Counted from the first letter of the stretch, positions 44,188-53,588 are shown. The stretch is DNA of 64,000 nucleotides from an uncultured Clostridia bacterium (GCA_944391285.1 CALXSY010000006.1:1-64000); one strand, 5' to 3'. The notes: a model not told the origin generated them from the letters alone. Numbers and translations: made by a program.

Positions 44188-45360
44188 TTCATCCATCCAA
44201 TCCTTTATTTTATCGAAAAACTTCTTGCCTTCTTTGGGATTTTTTTCACTGCGGGTTTCTTTGGTGCTTTCCTTATCTTTATTTACCGAAACATCGCCAA
44301 AGGTTTCACCCAGCTTGCGGAATAATTCTTTTTGCTCGGCAGAAAGGTTTTTCGGCGTTACGATACGCACAATTACATATTGATCGCCTTTGTTGTAGGT
44401 GTTGATGCTCTTGACGCCTTTGCCTTTGATACGGAACTTAGCGCCGTTTTGCACTCCCGGCGGAATAGTAAGTTTGACTTTGCCTTCCAAAGTCGGGATT
44501 TGAATATCCGCACCTAAGGCTGCCTGGGCAAAATTGATTTCCTGCTCCATGTAAATATCGTTTTCATCCCGCTCGAAAATGGGGTGATTGCGCACGGAGA
44601 TGTAAATATATAAATCTCCCTTGCCGCCGCCCTGCTCGCCGGCTTCGCCTTCGCCGCTCATGCGCAGGCGAGAACCATTGTCCACACCGGCAGGGATTTT
44701 GACCTTAAGCTCGGTTTTAACCCGCTTGCGTCCGGTGCCGCCGCAATCCGGGCAAGGGTCTTTGATAACAGTACCTTTGCCTCCGCACTCCGGACAGGTT
44801 TTAACGGATTGGAACTGCCCGAAAGGTGTTTTCTGTGTAGTGGTAATCTGCCCGCGACCGCCGCAGCGAGGGCAAGTGACGGGGCTTGAACCTTCCTTAG
44901 CACCGCTGCCGTGGCAAGTTTTGCAGGTCTCCCAGCGGGAAACGGTAATGTTTTTTTCGCAGCCGAAAATGGCTTCTTCAAAATCGATTACCAAATCATA
45001 GCGCATATCCGCGCCCCGTTTAGGACCTCTCTGCGCGCCGCCGCCTGCTGCGCCGCCGAAGAACATATCAAAGATATCGCCCATATCGCCAAAGCCGCTG
45101 AATCCGCCGCCTGCTCCTCCGCCGAATCCGCCGCCTGCCCCGGCATGACCAAACTGGTCATACTGGGCACGTTTCTGCGGGTCGGACAAATTTTCATAGG
45201 CTTCGTTAATCTCTTTAAATTTTTCCTCTGCTTCTTTATTGCCGGGGTTGACATCCGGATGATACTGCCGTGCCAGTTTGCGGTAGGCTTTTTTTATTTC
45301 ATCATCACTAGCTGTTTTTTCTACCCCCAGCACTTCATAGTAATCACGTTTGTCAGCCAT
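44185..45360 (-). CDS. dnaJ: Chaperone protein DnaJ
   Basis: Type I J-protein that stimulates DnaK. The 391 aa have the J domain with HPD (YHPDVNPG, residue 33 region), a G/F-rich linker ([17 protein letters not shown]), four CxxCxGxG zinc motifs between about 148 and 215 ([32 protein letters not shown]) and the C-terminal substrate-binding domain. Its ATG overlaps the dnaK stop by one base (TAATG). Confidence 0.97.
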   Translation of the reverse strand: MADKRDYYEVLGVEKTASDDEIKKAYRKLARQYHPDVNPGNKEAEEKFKEINEAYENLSDPQKRAQYDQFGHAGAGGGFGGGAGGGFSGFGDMGDIFDMFFGGAAGGGAQRGPKRGADMRYDLVIDFEEAIFGCEKNITVSRWETCKTCHGSGAKEGSSPVTCPRCGGRGQITTTQKTPFGQFQSVKTCPECGGKGTVIKDPCPDCGGTGRKRVKTELKVKIPAGVDNGSRLRMSGEGEAGEQGGGKGDLYIYISVRNHPIFERDENDIYMEQEINFAQAALGADIQIPTLEGKVKLTIPPGVQNGAKFRIKGKGVKSINTYNKGDQYVIVRIVTPKNLSAEQKELFRKLGETFGDVSVNKDKESTKETRSEKNPKEGKKFFDKIKDWMDE

Positions 45361-47195
45361 TATTTCTCATCCTTAACTTCGGTATACTCTGCATCATAAA
45401 CGCCGTCTTCCTGAGGATTGCCCATGTTTTGCGCACCTGCCTGTGCTTGTTGAGCCTGCTGAGCAGCAGCATACATTTTTTCGGTAATTTTATATAAAGC
45501 GTTGGTTAAAGTTTCAGATTTAGTTTTTAATTCTTCGCTGGAAGCATTGTTATCCAAGGCAGCTTTTAAATCATCTTTAGCCTTTTCAACCTCTGCTTTG
45601 TCAGCGGCATCAATCTTATCACCGGCATCAGCCAAAGTTTTTTCTACCTGGAAGACCAAAGAATCAGCGTTATTTCTGATGTCTACCTCTTCTTTACGTT
45701 TCTTGTCAGCTTCGGCATTCATCTCAGCGTCTTTAATCATACGATCGATTTCCTCATCGGATAAACCGCTGCTGGATTTGATAGTGATGCGCTGTTCTTT
45801 GCCGGTGCCTAAATCTTTGGCGGAAACATTAACGATACCGTTGGCATCGATATCAAATTTAACCTCGATTTGCGGTACTCCACGGGGAGCCGGCGGAATA
45901 TCCATCAAAGTGAAGCGACCCAATGTTTTGTTGTACTGAGCCATTTCACGCTCGCCCTGCAAAACGTGAATATCGGTAGATGTTTGGTTATTAGCAGCAG
46001 TAGTAAAGATTTGGCTGCGGCTGACCGGAATAGTAGTATTTCTTTCAACGATTTTGGTAAATACTCCGCCCAAGGTTTCGATACCTAAGGAAAGCGGAGT
46101 AACGTCTAACAAAACGACGTCTTTAACTTCACCAACCAAAACACCGCCTTGGATAGCGGCACCGATAGCTACGCACTCATCGGGGTTGATGCCTTTGAAT
46201 GGCTCTTTACCGATTAAGTTTTTAATAGCGTTTTGGACAGCCGGAATACGGGTAGAACCGCCGACTAAGATTACTTTGTCGATATCTTTAGCGGTCAAGC
46301 CGGCATCCTGCATAGCTTGGCGGGTTGGTCCAATGGTTTTTTCGACCAAATCAGCGGTCAGTTCATCAAATTTTGCTCTGCTCAAGGTTAAATCCAAATG
46401 CTGCGGTCCGTTTTCATTCATGGTGATAAAGGGCAGATTGATATTGGAAGTAGCTACATTGGAAAGCTCGTGTTTAGCTTTTTCAGCAGCTTCTTTCAAA
46501 CGCTGCATAGCTGTTTTATCACCGGAAAGATCGATACCGGTTTGTTTTTTAAATTCAATAATCATCCAATCAATGATTTTCTCATCGAAATCATCGCCGC
46601 CCAAACGGTTATTACCGCTGGTAGCTCTAACTTCAAAGATACCGTCGCCTAATTCCAGGATGGATACGTCAAATGTACCGCCGCCTAAGTCAAAGACCAA
46701 GATAGTGTGGTCTTCGCCTTTATCGATACCATAAGCCAAAGCAGCGGCAGTAGGCTCGTTGATAATACGCATTACGTTTAATCCGGCAATTTTACCGGCG
46801 TCTTTAGTAGCTTGACGCTGGCTATCGGTGAAGTAAGCCGGTACAGTGATAACTGCATCATGTACTTCTTCGCCCAAATAGCTTTCCGCATCAGCTTTTA
46901 ATTTTTGCAAAATCATCGCAGAGATTTCCTGCGGTGTGTATTCTTTGCCTGCCAAATTTACTTTGTAATTGGTGCCCATATGGCGTTTAATAGACATAAC
47001 TGTGTTGTCGCTGTTGGTGATAGCCTGACGTTTTGCTACCTGACCGACCAATCTTTCACCGCTTTTAGAAATACCTACTACGGAAGGAGTAGTACGGTTG
47101 CCTTCGCTGTTAGTAATAACAACCGGTTCGCCGCCTTCCATTACTGCTACGCAAGAGTTTGTTGTACCTAAGTCAATACCTATTACTTTTCCCAT
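45360..47195 (-). CDS. dnaK: Chaperone protein DnaK (Hsp70)
   Basis: A 611-aa Hsp70 with the N-terminal ATPase domain ([13 protein letters not shown] at the start, [13 protein letters not shown] near 165, [10 protein letters not shown] near 310), the hydrophobic linker [15 protein letters not shown] near 360, and a substrate-binding domain with an alanine-rich lid. It works with DnaJ and GrpE encoded on either side. SD AAGGAGG precedes the start. Confidence 0.98.
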   Translation of the reverse strand: MGKVIGIDLGTTNSCVAVMEGGEPVVITNSEGNRTTPSVVGISKSGERLVGQVAKRQAITNSDNTVMSIKRHMGTNYKVNLAGKEYTPQEISAMILQKLKADAESYLGEEVHDAVITVPAYFTDSQRQATKDAGKIAGLNVMRIINEPTAAALAYGIDKGEDHTILVFDLGGGTFDVSILELGDGIFEVRATSGNNRLGGDDFDEKIIDWMIIEFKKQTGIDLSGDKTAMQRLKEAAEKAKHELSNVATSNINLPFITMNENGPQHLDLTLSRAKFDELTADLVEKTIGPTRQAMQDAGLTAKDIDKVILVGGSTRIPAVQNAIKNLIGKEPFKGINPDECVAIGAAIQGGVLVGEVKDVVLLDVTPLSLGIETLGGVFTKIVERNTTIPVSRSQIFTTAANNQTSTDIHVLQGEREMAQYNKTLGRFTLMDIPPAPRGVPQIEVKFDIDANGIVNVSAKDLGTGKEQRITIKSSSGLSDEEIDRMIKDAEMNAEADKKRKEEVDIRNNADSLVFQVEKTLADAGDKIDAADKAEVEKAKDDLKAALDNNASSEELKTKSETLTNALYKITEKMYAAAQQAQQAQAGAQNMGNPQEDGVYDAEYTEVKDEK

Positions 47196-47261
47196 TATAT
47201 TTTCCTCCTTAAAATTGTCTTTCCAAAAGTAATTTATTTTTTCCTTACAAGGTTTTTTCTG

Positions 47262-47804
47262 CTATTTGGCAGATACTTTACACATTGTAGGGCGAATAAC
47301 CTTATCTTTAAAGGTATATCCTTTTTGCAGTTCCTCAATAACTGTATCTTCCTCTACCTCATCGGTAGGAACAGTCATGATTGCTTCGTGTTTTTTCGGG
47401 TCAAAGGGCTCACCCACCGCTTGGATAGTCGCCAAACCTTCTTTATTTAGGCACTCCAAGAACTGAGTATAAACCATTTCCATGCCTTTTAAATAGCCTT
47501 TGATTTGCTCGTTTAATTCAGCAGCCGCCAAAGCCCGTTCAAAATTATCCACTACCGGCAAAAGCCTGGTAAACATATTGGCTAAAGTATAATCAGCCAG
47601 CTCGCTTTTTTCCTGAGTGGTGCGGCGGCGGTAATTGTCAAAATCCGCTACCAAACGGATGTAGCGCTGGTTTAATTCGTCCAGCTGAGCTTGCAATTCG
47701 CCGCAGGCTGTTTTTTCTTCTGCTTCTTGACTCACTTCCTCGGTCAAATTTTCCTCTATAATGTTTTCCTCGATGGTAGCCTCATTGTTGATTTCGCTTG
47801 CCAT
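47262..47804 (-). CDS. grpE: Nucleotide exchange factor GrpE
   Basis: A 180-aa GrpE: acidic glutamate-rich N-terminus, coiled-coil dimer helix (LDELNQRYIRLVADFDNYRRRT, about 45-65) and a C-terminal beta domain (LQKGYTFKDKVIRPTMCKVS). ATG 47804 has AAAGGAG 8 nt upstream, so the GTG ORF start 9 bp earlier is rejected. It lies between the chaperonin gene and dnaK. Confidence 0.96.
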   Translation of the reverse strand: MASEINNEATIEENIIEENLTEEVSQEAEEKTACGELQAQLDELNQRYIRLVADFDNYRRRTTQEKSELADYTLANMFTRLLPVVDNFERALAAAELNEQIKGYLKGMEMVYTQFLECLNKEGLATIQAVGEPFDPKKHEAIMTVPTDEVEEDTVIEELQKGYTFKDKVIRPTMCKVSAK

Positions 47805-47818
47805 TGGTTTCACTCCTT

Positions 47819-49357
47819 TTATTTATTAAAAACCTCTTCTTTCTTTTGGTATTCTTTCTTTTTAATGATAATATTAATTCGCAAGATAGCGCAGGCAGCT
47901 TCCACAGCTGTTTTCAAGGCATGAATCTTGACGTAATAAGGATCCAGGATGCCTAAAGCATGCATATCAGCGATTTGACCGCTTTCACAGTCCAAAGACA
48001 AATAGTGATTTGCCTGCTGCTCTTGAGCTTGCAGGACATCGCCGATTTTTTCCAAAGGATTAAAGCCGGCATTTTTCACAATCTGCATAAAAGGCTTTTG
48101 CAAGGCTGCTGCGACTGCATCCAGACCATAGCAGCTCATGCCGGTTAATTCATCCCGGCGTTTTTGCAAGCGCTGTGCCACCGCCAGCTCGCTGGCGCCG
48201 CCGCCGGCAACCAAACCATACTTCACGGCCGCCTGCAAGGCTGAGGCAGCATCTTGAGCAATGCGCTCCCGCTCGCCTACCACCTCGGCTGTAGCCGCGG
48301 TAATTATAACCGTAGCTCGTGGCTCTCCGCCGCCGCCGATTAGCTTGCAAAAGGACAGCTTCTCGTCATCAACTACCTCGCTCAAAGTGCCCAAATATTT
48401 TTTTATCTCACTTGCCTCTTTCTTTAAGCCGGTGCGTTTGATGGTATACGCTCCGCAGTGTTTCGCCGCCTGCTCTAATTCTTTATGAGGTATGCGGCTG
48501 ATTGCCATAATCCCGGCTTCACTTAAAATTTCTGCCGCCTCATCATTGATTCCCCGATCCACCAAGACCAGCTTGGCGCCGCTGGAAATGATTTTTTGCA
48601 AGTTTGAGCGAAATTCTTTTTTCAAACTCATATATTCCTGAAAGCCGCTTTCGGTGCTTAAGGCTTTGGCATCAACTTCCTCGCTGTCTAAAGCATCATC
48701 TATGACCAAAACTTTGATTTCGCCCTTTAAATGCTCCGGCATTTGCTTGTCGTGGCGGTTTTTGCTCAAAATCACGCCGTCAAAGACCTCACCTTGAGCG
48801 CCTTGCACTCCTTTAATGCAGCCGGAAAAATCAAACTGCTCATCAAAAAGTTTTTCTCTGCCCACCTTTTGGGCAGCTTCAGTAAGTAAATCTGCTATAT
48901 CAGCATATTCCCGAGCGGCGATAAATGCGATTTTGTGCATCGTATCCCGCTCGAAATTCCAAGGAATTTTTTCTTTTTGCCATTCTTCCTCGGCCATCAC
49001 TGCGGCTTGATTGATGCCTTTGATGACTTGGGCAACAGGTACGCCTTTATTAATCTCCTCGATGCCCTTTAAGATCATCTCGCCCGCTAAAAGAGTAGTG
49101 GTTGTCGTGCCGTCTCCGGTGGCTTCCTGCTGAGAGCGAACGGCATTGATCAGCATTTTAGCAACCGGGTGATTAACCTCCATCATCTCTAAAATAGTCA
49201 TGCCGTCATTGGTAATGGTAACCGAGCCAAAGGGGTCTAGCAACATAGTATCCAAACCCTTAGGACCGATGGTGCTTTCCACCGCCTGCATCAAAGCTTT
49301 GATAGCTTGAGCATTATTCTCCAAAAGCTGATAGCGACTGTCCTTTTCTTCATTCAT
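47819..49357 (-). CDS. Archaeal-type (group III) chaperonin in the dnaK operon
   Basis: A 512-aa Cpn60 of thermosome/CCT-like rather than GroEL type. The N-terminus has ESTIGPKGLDTMLLDPFG and SVTITNDGMTILEMMEVNHPVAKML, and the ATP-binding QEATGDGTTTTTLLAGE lies near 83-98. The C-terminal region has GLVAGGGASELAVAQ near 405. It ends without the GGM tail of GroEL. Such bacterial group III chaperonins, first studied in Carboxydothermus, sit in the hsp70 operon and need no GroES. Its ATG overlaps hrcA by 8 nt, and SD GGAGG is inside hrcA. Expression is thus HrcA-controlled. Confidence 0.93.
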   Translation of the reverse strand: MNEEKDSRYQLLENNAQAIKALMQAVESTIGPKGLDTMLLDPFGSVTITNDGMTILEMMEVNHPVAKMLINAVRSQQEATGDGTTTTTLLAGEMILKGIEEINKGVPVAQVIKGINQAAVMAEEEWQKEKIPWNFERDTMHKIAFIAAREYADIADLLTEAAQKVGREKLFDEQFDFSGCIKGVQGAQGEVFDGVILSKNRHDKQMPEHLKGEIKVLVIDDALDSEEVDAKALSTESGFQEYMSLKKEFRSNLQKIISSGAKLVLVDRGINDEAAEILSEAGIMAISRIPHKELEQAAKHCGAYTIKRTGLKKEASEIKKYLGTLSEVVDDEKLSFCKLIGGGGEPRATVIITAATAEVVGERERIAQDAASALQAAVKYGLVAGGGASELAVAQRLQKRRDELTGMSCYGLDAVAAALQKPFMQIVKNAGFNPLEKIGDVLQAQEQQANHYLSLDCESGQIADMHALGILDPYYVKIHALKTAVEAACAILRINIIIKKKEYQKKEEVFNK

Positions 49358-50384
49358 CGCTCTCGCCTCCGTTCAAGTCCTTCAAAAGCACATCTAAAAC
49401 GGCCATCGAGTTGGAATAATCCATGCGCTTAGGTCCCAAAAGCCCTACCTTACCGATTTCCTTGCCGTTGTTTTTGTAGGATGCCACGATAATGCTGCAA
49501 TCCTGTAAATCGGGAATATCGTGCTCTGTGCCGATTTTAACGCTGATTTCGTTAATGTTATTATTATTGAGGATCTTATTGACCACCTCTTTATTTTCCA
49601 AGGTCATCAAAATATTATGCACCTTGCCTACATCCTGAAACTCCGGCTGGGTCAGCATATTTAAGCCGCCCTTGTAATAAATTTTTTCCTCTGAATTATT
49701 GTTTTTATGCAAAATCCCTGCCAGCATTCCCAAGGCACTGTCTACGACCTGCTTTTGGCGCTGGAGCTGAGAAAAGATGTTTTCCAAAACATTTTTTTGC
49801 CAGCCGTCGACAGACAAGCCTTTTAAATGCATATTGAGCATCTGGCTGACTAACTCCAAATCCTCTTTGCCAAACTGAGGCGGAATTTGAATAAAGCGAT
49901 TTTCTATTTTATCATCGTCAGTAACGATAACCATCAAAGCTCTTCCTGCTTCTAACGGCAAAAGCTGCAAAAGCTGCAAGCTATGATCTGCTTGCTGTTC
50001 ATTAATCAGCATCATCGGCGTATAATGAGTTGTCGTGCTCAAGATATCCAAAATATTGTTGACCGTTTCTTCTACTTCTGTAGTCTTTTTTTTAATGGAC
50101 TCTTGGATATAATCCCGCGCCTCTTTTTTTATTTGATCATGCTGCATGAGATAATCAACATAATAGCGATATCCTTTATCGGAAGGGATTCTGCCGGCGG
50201 AAGTATGCGGCTGAACGATTAATCCCATTTCCTCCAAATCCGCCATCTCATTGCGAATAGTGGCGGGACTGACACCCAAATTGTATTTTTTGGAGATAGT
50301 GCGTGAACCTACCGGCTCGGCAGTTTGGATATAATCCAAGACCACAGCTTCCAATATTTTTTCTTTACGGCTATCCATATCCAT
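49350..50384 (-). CDS. hrcA: Heat-inducible transcription repressor HrcA
   Basis: A 344-aa repressor that binds CIRCE and links heat shock to the dnaK operon. Its winged-helix N-terminus has YIQTAEPVGSRTISKKYNLGVSPATIRNEMADLEEMGL and the C-terminal GAF-like part ends with GLLGPKRMDYSN. ATG 50384 is chosen: GAGAGGAG lies 8 nt upstream; the earlier in-frame ATG at 50402 has no such site. First gene of the operon. Confidence 0.96.
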   Translation of the reverse strand: MDMDSRKEKILEAVVLDYIQTAEPVGSRTISKKYNLGVSPATIRNEMADLEEMGLIVQPHTSAGRIPSDKGYRYYVDYLMQHDQIKKEARDYIQESIKKKTTEVEETVNNILDILSTTTHYTPMMLINEQQADHSLQLLQLLPLEAGRALMVIVTDDDKIENRFIQIPPQFGKEDLELVSQMLNMHLKGLSVDGWQKNVLENIFSQLQRQKQVVDSALGMLAGILHKNNNSEEKIYYKGGLNMLTQPEFQDVGKVHNILMTLENKEVVNKILNNNNINEISVKIGTEHDIPDLQDCSIIVASYKNNGKEIGKVGLLGPKRMDYSNSMAVLDVLLKDLNGGESDE

Positions 50385-50414
50385 AACTGCTGCTCCTCTC
50401 ATTCTTTCAATTTA

Positions 50415-50441
50415 TTAGCACTCAACAACCTCGAGTGCTAA
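50415..50441. promoter_or_regulatory. CIRCE operator
   Basis: TTAGCACTC (50415-50423), 9-bp spacer, GAGTGCTAA (50433-50441): a perfect CIRCE. It lies between the -10 box and hrcA. A further half-site TAGCACTC (50453-50460) lies inside the promoter spacer. Confidence 0.97.
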
Positions 50442-50448
50442 TATAATA

Positions 50449-50477
50449 AAGATAGCACTCTTACAGCAAATTGTCAA
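50449..50477 (-). promoter_or_regulatory. Promoter of the hrcA-chaperonin-grpE-dnaK-dnaJ operon
   Basis: TTGACA (50477-50472), 17 bp, TATCTT (50454-50449) on the minus strand, with CIRCE immediately downstream at the expected start. Confidence 0.8.
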
Positions 50478-50614
50478 GTTGTTTTTTGCCCAATTAGCTA
50501 AAAAAATACCTATTTTTTTGTGTTGTTTTTGTTACAAAATCTTTAAGCCGCCTTTAACATTTTTTTATCTGCCACCTACTGGATCTGATTTTAATAATTA
50601 ACCGATTTTGCGCA

Positions 50615-50712
50615 TAAAAAAAACAAGAAGCAGCTAACTTCTTGTCCTTTGATCGCGAGCAAATATCAAAGTTTATGTGTGTTTGAGTTTTAGGCTGATA
50701 CTGGTTCGCTAG
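50615..50712 (-). ncRNA. Candidate structured small RNA or leader upstream of hrcA
   Basis: Read leftward, GCGAACCAGTATCA (50709-50696) pairs with TGATATTTGCTCGC (50668-50655) (14 positions, two mismatches, one G-U). The competing hairpin CTTTGAT (50671-50665) with ATCAAAG (50653-50647) shares the same bases. Directly after comes an intrinsic terminator: ACAAGAAG (50645-50638) with CTTCTTGT (50630-50623) and eight Ts. No ORF. The RNA family is not recognised; terminator readthrough would run into the hrcA promoter. Confidence 0.55.
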
Positions 50713-50716
50713 ATAT

Positions 50717-50745
50717 ATAATACTACAATTTTAGAAAATTTTCCA
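50717..50745 (-). promoter_or_regulatory. Possible promoter of the small RNA
   Basis: TGGAAA (50745-50740), 17 bp, TATTAT (50722-50717) on the minus strand; a weak match. Confidence 0.35.
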
Positions 50746-50759
50746 GTAATTTTTCCGAT

Positions 50760-50927
50760 TTAAAAAAAGTTAATACTGTCATTATCTATAAATATTTTTG
50801 ATGTTCTTTGCTTGGTGCTCAGCTAAGGCGCGCAAAATTTTTTCTAAAATTTTTTATGCCAAAAATTTTTTTAATTATTGTATTATCTCTCTTTTTGTTT
50901 TGAACTTTATTTTACAGAATCATCAAC
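50760..50927. other. AT-rich intergenic DNA
   Basis: Part of the 694-bp gap between hrcA and the flavoprotein gene. Apart from the small RNA and promoters listed separately, it holds no gene that I can support. Confidence 0.5.
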
Positions 50928-50956
50928 TTGTCGGAATGTTTTAAATGTGCTATAAT
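50928..50956 (+). promoter_or_regulatory. Upstream promoter of the flavoprotein gene
   Basis: TTGTCG (50928-50933), 17 bp, TATAAT (50951-50956), with the Fur-type box at the expected start point. Confidence 0.55.
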
Positions 50957-50965
50957 TTATGTATC

Positions 50966-50980
50966 TGATAATCATTATCA
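50966..50980. promoter_or_regulatory. Fur-family box (perfect 7-1-7)
   Basis: TGATAATCATTATCA is an exact match to the Bacillus Fur 7-1-7 consensus TGATAATNATTATCA. A weaker related repeat (TGATAAT, 5 nt, ATTGTCA) follows at 50990-51008, over the second -35 region. Indicates iron (or related metal/peroxide) control of the flavoprotein gene. Confidence 0.85.
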
Positions 50981-51002
50981 ATAAAAGTTTGATAATTGAC
51001 TA

Positions 51003-51031
51003 TTGTCACAAATGCCATTTTGCGTTATAAT
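51003..51031 (+). promoter_or_regulatory. Downstream promoter of the flavoprotein gene
   Basis: TTGTCA (51003-51008), 17 bp, TATAAT (51026-51031), 47 bp before the start codon. Confidence 0.7.
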
Positions 51032-51078
51032 TTAACCATGGTATTTAGTATAACTATTCTCAAAGGAGTTGGATTAGA

Positions 51079-52770
51079 ATGTCAGATTTAAAAGTAGTTG
51101 TCATCGGCGGTGTTGCCTGTGGTCCTAAAGCGGCTGCCCGTTTAAAACGCTGCAACCCCCATGCTCAAGTTACCTTGATTGAAAAAGGTCACGATATTTC
51201 TTACGGCGGTTGCGGTTTGCCTTATTTTGTTGGCTCTACCGTCAAAGAATTAAAGGATTTAATGACTACCTCTTGGGAAGCAGTCCGCACCCCGGAGTTT
51301 ATGAAGGAAACTAAAGATATTGATACGCTCTTAGGCTGGGAAGCTACCAAAATTGACCGTGAGGCTAAAACTGTCGAAGTTAAAGATTTGCACTCCGACG
51401 AAGTAAGAGTTTTGCCTTATGATAAATTGGTCATCGCTACCGGCTCTGATAACTTTAAACCACCTATTGCCAATATTGATGCTAAAGGCGTATTCGGCAT
51501 GAAAACCCCTGATGATGCTTTGGCTATGCAAAGCTATATCAAAGAACACGGCGTGGAAAAGGCTGTTGTTATCGGCGCCGGCTTAATCGGCATGGAATGT
51601 GCCGAGGCTTATTCCGATTGGGGCGTTGAAGTAACTGTTATCGAAATGCAATCCTGGATTTTCCCACAAATGCTTGATAAAGAAATGGCTGCTGTTCTCC
51701 AAAACTATTTAGAAAGCGAAGACATGAATTTCATGCTCGAAACCAAAGTTGAAGCTTTCGAAGTTGATGACGAAGGCAAGGTTTGCGCTGTTGTTACTGA
51801 CAAAGGCACTGTCGAAGCGCAAATGGTTTTGGTAGCAGCCGGCGTGCGTCCGGTTGTTAAATTGGCTAAAGACTGCGGCTTAGAAGTCAGCAAAGCAATC
51901 ATCGTCAATGAATACTGCCAGACTTCTGACCCGGATATCTATGCCGGCGGCGACTGTGTCATGGTTAAAAATCTTGTTTCCGGCGAGCTGATGTATGCTC
52001 CGATGGGCTCTACCGCCAACAAGCAAGGTCGTGTTATCGGTACCAATATTGCTAACGGCAATGTTGAAACCCTCCCCGGCGTAGTCGGTACCTCTATCGT
52101 TAAAATGTTTGACTGGAGTGCCGGCAAGGTTGGTTTGGGCGAAAGAGACTGCCAGCGTTTAGGCATTGAGTACGCCACCTGCATTGTTCCCGGTCCGGAT
52201 ATTACCCATTTCATGCCCGGCAAGAAAATCATTATGACTCGTCTGTTAGCCGAAAAAGCTACCGGCAAAATTTTAGGTGTCCAAATCGTTGGTCCCGGCA
52301 GGCTTGACAAACGCATTGACACCATGGCTGTAGCTATCACCATGGGTGTTACCGCTGATCAGCTCTCCAAGATGGACTTGGCTTATGCTCCGCCGTTCAG
52401 CTCCGCTGTTGACAATCTCTTAGTTGCCGGCAATGTTATGAAAAACACCTTAGACGGTATGGCTCACAGCATTCGTTATTACGATGTTTTGGAAAAATTG
52501 GATTCCGACGATGTAGTATTCGTTGACTTGCGTACCGCTCACGAAAGAGCACAAAAAACTCTGCCCGCTAAACATCAAATCCATATTCCTATCGAGGAAT
52601 TGCGCGCCAGAGCCAACGAAGTACCGAAAGACAAAGAAGCTATCGTCTTCTGTATCTTCAGTACCCGTGGATTTGAAGGTCAGCTGATCTTAGAGCAAGC
52701 CGGACATCCTAATGTTAAATTTATCCAAGGCGGCATCCAGTTCTGGCCCTTTGATAAAGACGCCAAATAA
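51079..52770 (+). CDS. CoA-disulfide reductase-like FAD oxidoreductase with C-terminal rhodanese domain
   Basis: A 563-aa flavoprotein. FAD motif VVVIGGVACGPKAAARL, single redox cysteine in SYGGCGLPYFVG (about residue 45) as in CoA-disulfide reductases and NADH oxidases, NAD(P)H motif VVIGAGLIGMECAE near 162, second FAD motif DIYAGGDCVMV near 290, and a rhodanese domain from about 465 with candidate active-site cysteine in IVFCIFSTRGFEG. Such fusions reduce CoA-disulfide, CoA-persulfide or sulfur species. Fur-box control suggests a link to iron or oxidative stress. SD AAAGGAG precedes the ATG. Confidence 0.9.
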   Translation: MSDLKVVVIGGVACGPKAAARLKRCNPHAQVTLIEKGHDISYGGCGLPYFVGSTVKELKDLMTTSWEAVRTPEFMKETKDIDTLLGWEATKIDREAKTVEVKDLHSDEVRVLPYDKLVIATGSDNFKPPIANIDAKGVFGMKTPDDALAMQSYIKEHGVEKAVVIGAGLIGMECAEAYSDWGVEVTVIEMQSWIFPQMLDKEMAAVLQNYLESEDMNFMLETKVEAFEVDDEGKVCAVVTDKGTVEAQMVLVAAGVRPVVKLAKDCGLEVSKAIIVNEYCQTSDPDIYAGGDCVMVKNLVSGELMYAPMGSTANKQGRVIGTNIANGNVETLPGVVGTSIVKMFDWSAGKVGLGERDCQRLGIEYATCIVPGPDITHFMPGKKIIMTRLLAEKATGKILGVQIVGPGRLDKRIDTMAVAITMGVTADQLSKMDLAYAPPFSSAVDNLLVAGNVMKNTLDGMAHSIRYYDVLEKLDSDDVVFVDLRTAHERAQKTLPAKHQIHIPIEELRARANEVPKDKEAIVFCIFSTRGFEGQLILEQAGHPNVKFIQGGIQFWPFDKDAK

Positions 52771-52784
52771 TTTTTTCGCATACT

Positions 52785-52815
52785 AAAAGGCTTCCCTTTG
52801 CGGGAAGCCTTTTTG
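52785..52815. terminator. Bidirectional terminator after the flavoprotein gene
   Basis: AAAGGCTTCCC (52786-52796), loop TTTGC, GGGAAGCCTTT (52802-52812), then T-run; between convergent genes. Confidence 0.9.
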
Positions 52816-52825
52816 CTTTATAATT

Positions 52826-53503
52826 TTATTTTACGCTCAAAGCATTGCCTTTGCGCACTACTTCTTTAATTGCTCCGCCGGTAAATTGACCTACGGCGAT
52901 AATCTGCACATCTTGACGCAGGGTATCCAAATCAAATTCTTCCGCCATTTGGCTTGCCTCCAGCAAAACCAAGGCTCCGTGAGGAAGCTCGGATATCTTT
53001 GCCAGCTGCTCCTTATTATTAACCTTTAAAGAGAAAATATTGGCAAAGCCGCGGCGAATCTCTTTAAGCTCGCTTAAGTTAAACAAACAAAGCAAGCTTA
53101 ACTGCTCATTAATCTCCGGGGTTTCCACGCCCTTTAAACTGGCTTGGGCAAAACCGCGGGTAGCGATGATTTCATTGTCCTCATTATAAATCTCTTCCTC
53201 ATCAACCACCATCGCCTCACCGGGCTCCATGCCGTCTAAAGCGGCTTTCCAGCCCTCCTGGGAGGTAGTTTTGGCAAACCAGAGATACTCATGATGATTT
53301 GCCTTAAAATAAAGGCGGGAGATATTGTCCAAATAATTATTCTCCAGACCCAGAGCAAATTTTCTCAGCTCCCGAATCTCCGTTAAAATTGCTAAGGCAT
53401 CTTTTTCATCGGCGCTTTTCAAGATATTTAAGCGCTCAAACTGACATTGTTTAATCATAAAGCCGCTTTTTTTATTGCGCAGCTCAAACTTTTCTATATG
53501 CAT
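52826..53503 (-). CDS. Protein of unknown function
   Basis: A 225-aa soluble protein, rich in acidic residues and leucine, without signal peptide or membrane segment. No family recognised. A stretch FANIFSLKVNNKEQLAKISELPHGALVLLEASQMAEEF and a GGAIKEVVRKG tail are the only notable parts. Its promoter (TTGCAA-17-TATGAT) makes it a single-gene unit. Convergent with the flavoprotein gene. Confidence 0.7.
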   Translation of the reverse strand: MHIEKFELRNKKSGFMIKQCQFERLNILKSADEKDALAILTEIRELRKFALGLENNYLDNISRLYFKANHHEYLWFAKTTSQEGWKAALDGMEPGEAMVVDEEEIYNEDNEIIATRGFAQASLKGVETPEINEQLSLLCLFNLSELKEIRRGFANIFSLKVNNKEQLAKISELPHGALVLLEASQMAEEFDLDTLRQDVQIIAVGQFTGGAIKEVVRKGNALSVK

Positions 53504-53533
53504 AATTTCACTCCTTTTCCTTTCTTAATTCCT

Positions 53534-53562
53534 ATCATAACACTATGCATTAACTTTTGCAA
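53534..53562 (-). promoter_or_regulatory. Promoter of the unknown gene
   Basis: TTGCAA (53562-53557), 17 bp, TATGAT (53539-53534), minus strand. Confidence 0.6.
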
Positions 53563-53588
53563 TGACTTTTTCGGCGATATTCCAACTA

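Noticed and set aside
47819-49357. Archaeal contamination as source of the chaperonin gene
   Set aside because: It overlaps hrcA by 8 nt, lies before grpE, and shares codon use and SD style with them.
50716-50721. Plus-strand TATAAT near the structured RNA
   Set aside because: No -35 at the right distance and no downstream gene or terminator; the leftward reading fits better.
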